Source: Lysobacter arseniciresistens ZS79
Lineage (GTDB): Bacteria; Pseudomonadota; Gammaproteobacteria; Xanthomonadales; Xanthomonadaceae
Assembly: GCF_000768335.1 (NCBI RefSeq)
Contig: NZ_AVPT01000003.1
Location: 62,001-126,000 of the forward strand
DNA length: 64,000 nucleotides
Direction of reading: 5' to 3'
The notes below the pieces were generated by a model that searched no databases, was not told where the DNA came from, and saw only the letters and a program-made list of their open reading frames with translations. This document shows, one piece after another, positions 58,759-64,000 of the stretch (positions within the stretch are counted from its first letter, which is position 1; each line of letters starts with the position of its first letter). Made by a program: the position numbers and the translations under genes.

Positions 58759-60057
58759 TCAGCCGCCGAAGCTGGTCAGCACGCCGGCGATGGTCGCCGT
58801 CATCAGGGTCGCGATGGTGCCACCCAGCACTGCGCGCAGGCCGAAGCGGGCGAGGTCCTGCCGGCGGTCGGGGGCGAGGCCACCGATGCCGCCGATCTGG
58901 ATCGCGATCGAGCTGAAGTTGGCGAAGCCGCACAGCGCGTAGGTCGCGATCAGGCGGCCCTGCTCGGTCAGCGCCACGCCGGGGTTCTGGCCGTTCACGA
59001 TCTCCGCCAGGTGCAGGTAGGCGACGAACTCGTTGAGCACGATTTTCTCGCCGATCAGCCCACCGACCACGTTGGCGTCCTGCCACGGCACGCCGATCAG
59101 CCACGCCACCGGCGACAGCACGTAGCCCAGCAGCGTCGCCATGTCGGTCGGCCGGCCCAGCGCGGCGGAAATCCCGGTGACCTCGCCGATCCACGTCAGC
59201 GGCCAGTTGATCATCGCGATCAGGGCGATGAACGCCAGCAGCATCGCGCCGATGTTGAGCGCCAGCCGCAGGCCGTCGCCGGCGCCGGCGGCGGCCGCGT
59301 CGATGACGTTGCTGGTGGTCTTCTCGACCTCCATCCGGACCGTGCCGCGGGTCAGCGGCGTCGCGGTCTCGGGGATCAGCAGCTTGGCGACCACCATCGT
59401 CGCCGGCGCGGCCATGATCGACGCCGCCAGCAGGTGCTTGGCATAGAACGCCTGCGCCACCGGGTCGCCGCCGCCGAGCATGCCGACGTAGGCCGCCAGC
59501 ACGCCGCCGGCGATGTGCGCCATGCCGCCGATCATCATCGTGATCAGCTCCGACTCGGTCATCTTCGAGATGTACGGCCGCACCGTCAGCGGCGCCTCGG
59601 TCTGGCCGATGAAGACGCTGGCGCAGACGCTGGTGGTCTCCGCGCCGGAGACCTTCATCACCTTGGTGATGGCCCAGGCCATCGCGCGCACCACCGCCTG
59701 CATCACGCCGAGGTGGTACAGCACGCTCATCAGCGAGGCGAAGAAGATGATCGTCGGCAGCACCTGGAAGGCGAAGATGAAGCCGTAGGTCTCGATGTCC
59801 ATCAGGCCGCCGAAGATGAACTCCGAACCGGCGTTGACGAACGCCAGCAGCCGCACGAAGCCGTTGCCGAGCGCGTCGAACACGTCGCGCCCGCCGGGCA
59901 CCAGCAATACCAGCGCGGCGAAGCCGATCTGCAGGACGATGCCGGTCAGCACCAGCCGCCAGTCGACCTGCTTCTTGTGGTTCGAGAACAGCCAGGCGAT
60001 ACCGACCAGCACCGCCAGACCAAACAGGCCGAAGGCGACCCGTGCAAGACCTTCCAT
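58759..60057 (-). CDS. Concentrative nucleoside transporter (CNT/NupC family)
   Basis: A 432-residue inner-membrane transporter that imports nucleosides with protons or sodium. The CNT signatures are visible: LPTIIFFASLMSVLYHLGVM, SVCASVFIGQTEAPLTVRPY, MTMMIGGMAHIAGGVLAAY-like (ITMMIGGMAHIAGGVLAAYV), AAPATMVVAKLLIPET, IGEKIVLNEFVAYLHLAEI and CGFANFSSIAIQIGGIGGLA. About ten hydrophobic segments. It heads a two-gene operon with rbsK. Confidence 0.94.
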   Translation of the reverse strand: MEGLARVAFGLFGLAVLVGIAWLFSNHKKQVDWRLVLTGIVLQIGFAALVLLVPGGRDVFDALGNGFVRLLAFVNAGSEFIFGGLMDIETYGFIFAFQVLPTIIFFASLMSVLYHLGVMQAVVRAMAWAITKVMKVSGAETTSVCASVFIGQTEAPLTVRPYISKMTESELITMMIGGMAHIAGGVLAAYVGMLGGGDPVAQAFYAKHLLAASIMAAPATMVVAKLLIPETATPLTRGTVRMEVEKTTSNVIDAAAAGAGDGLRLALNIGAMLLAFIALIAMINWPLTWIGEVTGISAALGRPTDMATLLGYVLSPVAWLIGVPWQDANVVGGLIGEKIVLNEFVAYLHLAEIVNGQNPGVALTEQGRLIATYALCGFANFSSIAIQIGGIGGLAPDRRQDLARFGLRAVLGGTIATLMTATIAGVLTSFGG

Positions 60058-60159
60058 TCACTTCCCCTTCGGCCGTCGCCGTGCTCGACCGCGCAGGTTA
60101 GGGCAGCGGGGGCGCGGCTCGCAACAGAACGCCGGTTCAGCTATCGGAAGCGCCCGGCG

Positions 60160-61293
60160 TCAGCCGTCGCGGGCGATTACCCGGTTGCGGCCTTCGCGCT
60201 TGGCCATCTTCAGGCGGCGGTCGGCACGGCGCAGCAGGCTCGACAGGTCCAGTCCGTCGTGCGGACTGGCGGCGATGCCGGCACTGAAGGTCAGTCGCAG
60301 CGGTTCCAGGGTGCCGCGTTCGGGGTCGAACGGCTGCTGCCCGAGCACGCGCCGGATCGCGTCGACCCGCTCCCAGGCGGTGCCCGGCGGCTGCGGCATC
60401 ACCAGCACGAACTCCTCGCCGCCCAGCCGCACCAGCCGCTCGTCGCGCTCGATCATGCCCTTCAGCACTTCGACAACGTGGCGGATCGCGCGGTCGCCGG
60501 CGTGGTGGCCGGCCTCGTCGTTGATCCGGTTGAAGTGGTCCAGGTCGATCAGCGCGATGCTGAGGCTGCCTTCCTCCTCGCTGGCGATCTCGAGCAGGCG
60601 CGGCATGCGGTGCAGCAGCCAGGTGCGGTTGGGCAGGCGGGTCAGGCCGTCGGTGCCGGACAGCTCGACCAGCCGCTGCATGCGGTAGACGACGGTCGCG
60701 GTGATCAGCATCGCGATCGCCAGCAGCATCAGGCGCTGCACCTGCGCGCCGACGGTGACCGCACCGTAGTCGCTCGACAGCAGCTGCTCCGGCGACGCCG
60801 CGAACGCGAACACCGACGCGATCAGCAGGCCGTACTGCAGCACCGCCAGCGCGCCGGCGAAAAGGGTGGTGCGGCCGTCGCTGCGCAGCGCGGTCAGGAC
60901 GATCGCGAGCACGTAGCAGCCCCACACCACCATGCTGTTGAGCGCCGCCGGCAGGTGCACGAAGGCCAGTGCGACGAGCATCGCGGTGGTGGCGCTGACG
61001 TCGAACGCCACCGTCGCGAACGGCAGCCAGCGGTAGCGCCGCCGCCGCCGCGCGAGGTGCAGCCACACCTGCGCGAACAGGTTGACGCCGACCGCGCCGC
61101 CGAGCCCGACCAGGGTTTCCCTGGCCGTGCCGCCGCTGAGCGCGTTGGCCAGCGGCAGCAGCAACAGCAGCGCCGCGACCACCACCCGCAGGCGCGCGAC
61201 CAGCAACTCGCCGCCGGCGCCGATCTCGAGCATCACCTCGTCGGGCCGGGCCAGCAGTGCGGACAGGACTTCGCGTGCGCTTCGGCTTTCCAT
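60160..61293 (-). CDS. Membrane-bound diguanylate cyclase (GGDEF)
   Basis: A 377-residue protein with an N-terminal membrane region of about five or six helices (about 40-210) and a C-terminal GGDEF domain (about 215-370). The active site is GGEEF (RLVRLGGEEFVLVM), with DLDHFNRINDEAGHHAGDRA and FSAGIAASP also typical, so it should make c-di-GMP. No RxxD inhibitory site at the usual distance was found. The membrane region resembles no named sensor domain recognised here. Start is ATG at 61293 (MESRSAREV); an in-frame ATG at 61320 is possible. Confidence 0.9.
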   Translation of the reverse strand: MESRSAREVLSALLARPDEVMLEIGAGGELLVARLRVVVAALLLLLPLANALSGGTARETLVGLGGAVGVNLFAQVWLHLARRRRRYRWLPFATVAFDVSATTAMLVALAFVHLPAALNSMVVWGCYVLAIVLTALRSDGRTTLFAGALAVLQYGLLIASVFAFAASPEQLLSSDYGAVTVGAQVQRLMLLAIAMLITATVVYRMQRLVELSGTDGLTRLPNRTWLLHRMPRLLEIASEEEGSLSIALIDLDHFNRINDEAGHHAGDRAIRHVVEVLKGMIERDERLVRLGGEEFVLVMPQPPGTAWERVDAIRRVLGQQPFDPERGTLEPLRLTFSAGIAASPHDGLDLSSLLRRADRRLKMAKREGRNRVIARDG

Positions 61294-61347
61294 CACCTTC
61301 CCCGCGTCCGGCCGCAGCATAGCGTGGGCCCGCGGCGGGCGTCGGGC

Positions 61348-61950
61348 TCAGCCCAGGCCGCGCACCGCGACCCACACCGCCAGTGCGGCGAACACCGCGG
61401 CGGCGACGTAGCGGGCCGCCTTCAGCGGCAGGCGGTCGGCGAAACGGCTGCCCAGCAGCACCACCGGCACGTTGGCCAGCAGCATGCCGGCGGTGGTGCC
61501 GGCGATGACCTCCCACAACGGGTCGTAGCGCGCGGCCAGCAGCACCGTCGCGACCTGGGTCTTGTCGCCGATCTCGGCCACGAAGAACGCGATGGTGGTG
61601 GCGATGAACGCCCCCCGCGCCGGCAGCCCGGCTTCGTCGTCGTCGAGCGTGTCGGGCTTGAGCGTCCACAACGCCACCGCCAGGAAGCTCGCCGCGACCA
61701 CCCAGCGCAGCACCTCCGGCCGCAGCCAGTCGGCTGCCAGCGAACCCACCCAGGCGGCCAGCGCGTGGTTGAGCAGGGTGGCGACGAGGATGCCGGCGAT
61801 GATCGGCCACGGCCGGCGGAACCGCGCGGCCAGCAGCAGGGCGAGCAACTGGGTCTTGTCGCCGATCTCGGCCAGGGCGACCGTGCCGGTGGATACCAGC
61901 GCGGCCGCGAACGGCAGGGCATCGGGGAACAGCGAGTGCAGCTGGGACAT
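61348..61950 (-). CDS. TMEM165/GDT1-family manganese exporter
   Basis: A 200-residue inner-membrane protein with six helices in two inverted repeats. Each repeat carries the family motif E-x-G-D-K-T: VALAEIGDKTQLLALLLAAR and FFVAEIGDKTQVATVLLAAR. Bacterial members export manganese (for example MneA of Vibrio). A manganese-type riboswitch directly upstream supports that substrate. A central acidic loop (DTLDDDEAG) joins the repeats. It ends 28 bases before the diguanylate cyclase leader. Confidence 0.93.
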   Translation of the reverse strand: MSQLHSLFPDALPFAAALVSTGTVALAEIGDKTQLLALLLAARFRRPWPIIAGILVATLLNHALAAWVGSLAADWLRPEVLRWVVAASFLAVALWTLKPDTLDDDEAGLPARGAFIATTIAFFVAEIGDKTQVATVLLAARYDPLWEVIAGTTAGMLLANVPVVLLGSRFADRLPLKAARYVAAAVFAALAVWVAVRGLG

Positions 61951-61983
61951 TTCGACGGGTGGAGCCGGGCGGGCGGACGGAAA

Positions 61984-62044
61984 GCAACCGCCGCGCGGCC
62001 CGGCCCCGGCGGGTATCGCCCTGGGTCATTCGCGCGGTGGTTGC
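61984..62044 (-). promoter_or_regulatory. Terminator-like expression platform of the manganese riboswitch
   Basis: The minus-strand arms GCAACCACCGCGCG (62044-62031) and CGCGCGGCGGTTGC (61997-61984) pair at 13 of 14 positions and are followed by TTTCCG. The upstream arm overlaps the 3' edge of the riboswitch aptamer (GAAGGCAACC), so ligand binding could compete with this hairpin. This is inference from pairing. Confidence 0.6.
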
Positions 62045-62155
62045 CTTCGGTCTTGCCCCGGATCGCGTGGCGATCCGCCGTGCGCCATGGCCGGCCGGCC
62101 AAGCATGTTGACGCACGTCACCGCGGCGGGCGCGGTCGGGCTACTCCCCGGAGGA
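62030..62155 (-). promoter_or_regulatory. yybP-ykoY (manganese) riboswitch
   Basis: The minus strand contains the conserved aptamer pieces in order: GGGGAGTAGC near 62149, GTCAACATGC at 62112-62103, and GGGGCAAGACCGAAGG near 62059-62044. These match the yybP-ykoY class that binds manganese. It precedes a GDT1-type exporter, a typical target. Confidence 0.9.
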
Positions 62156-62167
62156 AACAGCGGCGGC

Positions 62168-62173
62168 ATTGTA
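62168..62173 (-). promoter_or_regulatory. -10 element of the manganese exporter promoter
   Basis: TACAAT on the minus strand, with initiation expected near 62161, just before the riboswitch. The -35 (TTCCAC at 17 bases) is poor. Confidence 0.5.
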
Positions 62174-62245
62174 CCGGTCCGCGGCATGGCGTGGAATGCA
62201 GCGCGGCTTACACTGCCCGGTGCCCGTTATATATGGAGTCGCCCC

Positions 62246-63214
62246 ATGCAGTACCGCCGCCTCGGCTCGTCCGGCCTGCAGCTGTCAGCACTGTCGTTCG
62301 GCGCCTGGCTGACGTTCGGCGGGCAGGTCGGCCGCGGCACCGCGCGCGACCTCGTCGCGACCGCCTGGGACCACGGGGTCAATTTCTTCGACAACGCCGA
62401 GAGCTACGCCAACGGCGAGGCGGAGCGGGTGATGGGCGACGTCATCGCCGACCTGCGCCTGCCGCGCGACGGCTACTGCGTGTCCAGCAAGGTGTTCTTC
62501 GGTGCGGCCGCCGACCCGCGCCCGACCCAGCGCGGGCTGTCGCGCAAGCACGTCACCGACGCCTGCCACGACGCGCTGCGGCGGTTGCGGGTCGACTACC
62601 TCGACCTGTTCTACTGCCACCGTCCCGATCCGGAGACGCCGGTCGAGGAGACCGTGCGGGCGATGGACGCGCTGATCCGCCAGGGCAAGGTGCTGTACTG
62701 GGGCACGTCGGAGTGGTCGGCGGCGCAGATCCGCGAGGCCCACAAGATCGCCCGCGCCCAGCACCTGCACGCGCCGACGATGGAGCAGCCGCAGTACAAC
62801 CTGCTGCACCGCGAGCGGGTGGAGCTGGAGTACGCGCCGCTGTACGCCGAGCACGGCATGGGCGCCACCACGTGGTCGCCGCTGGCCTCGGGGCTGCTGA
62901 CCGGGCGTTACAACGACGGCGTGTCGGAGGATGGCCGTTTCGGCTCGCTCGGCCCGCATTTGCGGCGGACCATCGTCGGCGACGAGAGTGAGCGGCGACT
63001 CGACCGCGCGCGGCGGTTCACCGCGGTCGCGCAGGAGGTCGGCGTCGCGCCGGCGCCGCTTGCGATCGCCTGGTGCCTGCGCAACCCGCACGTGTCCAGC
63101 GTGATCCTCGGCGCCAGCCGGGTGGCGCAACTGGTCGAGAACCTCGGCGCGATCGAGCTGGCCGGCACGGTCGACGAGGCCGTCTGGGACCGGGTGAGGG
63201 CGGCGGCGAACTGA
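62246..63214 (+). CDS. Aldo-keto reductase, potassium-channel beta-subunit-like
   Basis: A 322-residue NADPH-dependent oxidoreductase of the AKR superfamily. It starts MQYRRLGSSGLQLSALSFGA. The catalytic tetrad is D, Y, K and H in VNFFDNAESYANGEAE, VSSKVFFGAA and LDLFYCHRPDPETP. Cofactor-binding blocks are WGTSEWSAAQIREA, MEQPQYNLLHRERVE, TWSPLASGLLTGRYNDG and SVILGASRVAQLVENL. It is nearest to the Kv-beta/YghZ-type group. GGAG precedes the ATG at 62246. It is divergent from the manganese exporter and monocistronic as far as seen. Confidence 0.92.
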   Translation: MQYRRLGSSGLQLSALSFGAWLTFGGQVGRGTARDLVATAWDHGVNFFDNAESYANGEAERVMGDVIADLRLPRDGYCVSSKVFFGAAADPRPTQRGLSRKHVTDACHDALRRLRVDYLDLFYCHRPDPETPVEETVRAMDALIRQGKVLYWGTSEWSAAQIREAHKIARAQHLHAPTMEQPQYNLLHRERVELEYAPLYAEHGMGATTWSPLASGLLTGRYNDGVSEDGRFGSLGPHLRRTIVGDESERRLDRARRFTAVAQEVGVAPAPLAIAWCLRNPHVSSVILGASRVAQLVENLGAIELAGTVDEAVWDRVRAAAN

Positions 63215-63258
63215 TCGACGGAGGGCCGCCACGCCGAGGACAACGCCGGGGTTGCACA

Positions 63259-63277
63259 GGTAATGAGAATCATTATC
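63259..63277 (+). promoter_or_regulatory. Fur box of hemP
   Basis: GGTAATGAGAATCATTATC agrees with the consensus GATAATGATAATCATTATC at 17 of 19 positions. It lies 30 bases before the hemP ATG. Confidence 0.92.
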
Positions 63278-63306
63278 ATCGAGACTCCTTTCACGGAGCT
63301 TCGCCC

Positions 63307-63537
63307 ATGGCCCTGCAAATCGTCCCCCGCTCGCGGGTCCTCCACCTGCCGCTGGGCGCCACGCCCCGGCGCGCGCCGTCGACGCCGGCCGCGGCATCGG
63401 CCTGCGTGGATACCTGCCCGTGCCAGTTCGACAGCGCCACCCTGCTGCGCGGCACCCGCGAGGTGCTGATCCGCCACGGCGGCGAGACCTACCGCCTGCG
63501 TCACACCCGCAACGACAAGCTGATCCTGACCAAGTAA
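63307..63537 (+). CDS. hemP: Hemin uptake protein HemP
   Basis: A 76-residue member of the HemP/HmuP family. The C-terminal domain has DSATLLRGTREVLIRHGGET and YRLRHTRNDKLILTK, the conserved R-E-V-x-I-x-H-x-G-x-x-Y-x-L-R-x-T pattern. HmuP in rhizobia and Bradyrhizobium coactivates heme-uptake genes together with iron regulators. Here an N-terminal extension has a CVDTCPCQ cluster of three cysteines not usual in the family. A near-consensus Fur box directly precedes it. No heme receptor follows; the next gene is an SPFH-domain gene. Confidence 0.9.
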   Translation: MALQIVPRSRVLHLPLGATPRRAPSTPAAASACVDTCPCQFDSATLLRGTREVLIRHGGETYRLRHTRNDKLILTK

Positions 63538-63603
63538 ACGCGCCGCGGACACCGCCGGGCCGTGCCTATACTTCCCACCATCAAAGGGAAATGGGGGTGG
63601 GGC

Positions 63604-64000
63604 ATGGGACTGGGGACGATTCTCGCGATCGTGGTGGTGTTCGCCGGCGTGGTGTTGCTGTTCAAGGCGGTGCGGATGGTGCCGCAGGGCTGGGAGTGGA
63701 CCGTCGAAGCCTTCGGCAAGTACACCCACACGCTGTCGCCCGGCCTGCACTTCCTGGTTCCGATCTACCAGGGCATCGGACGCCGGATCAACATGATGGA
63801 ACAGGTGATGGACGTGCCCAGCCAGGACGTCATCACCAAGGACAACGCCGTGGTCAAGGTCGACGGCGTGGTCTATTTCCAGGTGCTCGACGCGGCCAAG
63901 GCCGCCTACGAGGTGGCGCAGCTCGAGGTCGCCACGCTCAACCTGGTGATGACCAACATCCGTACCTCGATCGGTTCGATGGACCTCGACGAGTCGCTGT
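63604..64000 (+). CDS. SPFH/band-7 (stomatin-like) membrane protein, C-terminus outside the window
   Basis: The first 132 codons are present. An N-terminal membrane anchor (MGLGTILAIVVVFAGVVLLF) is followed by the SPFH domain: MVPQGWEWTVEAFGKYTHTL, SPGLHFLVPIYQGIGRRINM, MEQVMDVPSQDVITKDNAVV, KVDGVVYFQVLDAAKAAYEV, TNIRTSIGSMDLDESL. This is the QmcA/YbbK-type group of membrane-microdomain proteins, often paired with an NfeD-like gene. The start is ATG at 63604; an ATG at 63591 is out of frame. A -10-like TATACT lies at 63567-63572. Confidence 0.9.
   Translation, partial: MGLGTILAIVVVFAGVVLLFKAVRMVPQGWEWTVEAFGKYTHTLSPGLHFLVPIYQGIGRRINMMEQVMDVPSQDVITKDNAVVKVDGVVYFQVLDAAKAAYEVAQLEVATLNLVMTNIRTSIGSMDLDESL

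Noticed and set aside
59011-62991. Uninterrupted plus-strand frame of about 1326 codons
   Set aside because: It is antisense to nupC, the diguanylate cyclase and the manganese exporter, and crosses the riboswitch. No recognisable domain appears until it reaches the aldo-keto reductase in the wrong frame.
1-64000. CRISPR arrays, insertion sequences, prophage or integrase genes
   Set aside because: No regularly spaced repeats, transposase, integrase or attachment-site duplication were seen. The restriction cassette has no visible mobility gene and is not placed in a tRNA.

Overview
The window comes from a high-GC, flagellated gammaproteobacterium, most likely of the Xanthomonadaceae (Lysobacteraceae). 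Three things suggest this: the gene order of the flagellar block (rpoN, LuxR-type regulator, PilZ, fliT-fliS-fliD, fliC, flgL to flgB, cheV, flgA-flgM-flgN), the family-typical intergenic repeats beginning GTAGGAGCGAC, and the set of housekeeping genes. No insertion sequence, prophage, CRISPR array or rRNA gene was seen. There is one tRNA gene, tRNA-Gly(CCC).

Positions 1-22.6 kb form a flagellar regulon. A flagellar-type rpoN (cut by the left edge) and a NarL-type response regulator sit at the left. They are followed, all on the minus strand, by an atypical PilZ gene, the fliT and fliS chaperone genes, the cap gene fliD, the flagellin gene fliC, and the hook-basal-body genes flgL, K, J, I, H, G, F, E, D, C, B and cheV. 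Divergently on the plus strand lie flgA, flgM, flgN and a sensor kinase. The kinase faces a degenerate GGDEF-EAL protein that ends in a receiver domain. Good sigma-54 sites precede fliD, flgB and flgA, and good sigma-28 sites precede fliC, flgM and cheV, so the usual class II/III hierarchy can be read from the DNA.

Positions 22.6-38.4 kb are core metabolism and envelope functions: an M28 peptidase, mscL, a fumarylacetoacetase-fold hydrolase, a Rieske protein, the thiS-thiG-trmB-SLC13 transporter operon, an autotransporter esterase, tRNA-Gly, the rimB-like/rimK pair for ribosomal protein modification, an OmpR/EnvZ-type two-component system, ilvE, and two paralogous secreted four-cysteine proteins of unknown function.

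Positions 38.4-48.3 kb hold the S-adenosylmethionine cycle genes metF, ahcY (under an S-adenosylhomocysteine riboswitch) and metK. Between ahcY and metK lies a co-directional cassette of four genes: a HigB-like toxin, a HigA-ImmA/IrrE fusion, and a type III restriction-modification system (mod, res). The central, target-recognition part of mod is clearly less GC-rich than its surroundings.

Positions 48.3-64 kb carry a bifunctional ornithine-lipid-type acyltransferase, an LpxH-like phosphoesterase, a YdjM-family membrane protein, a methyltransferase, dusB, a YegP-like protein, a Fur-controlled TonB receptor with a PepSY membrane protein, a nucleoside transporter with ribokinase, a diguanylate cyclase, a GDT1/TMEM165 manganese exporter behind a yybP-ykoY riboswitch, an aldo-keto reductase, a Fur-controlled hemP, and the start of an SPFH/band-7 gene cut by the right edge.
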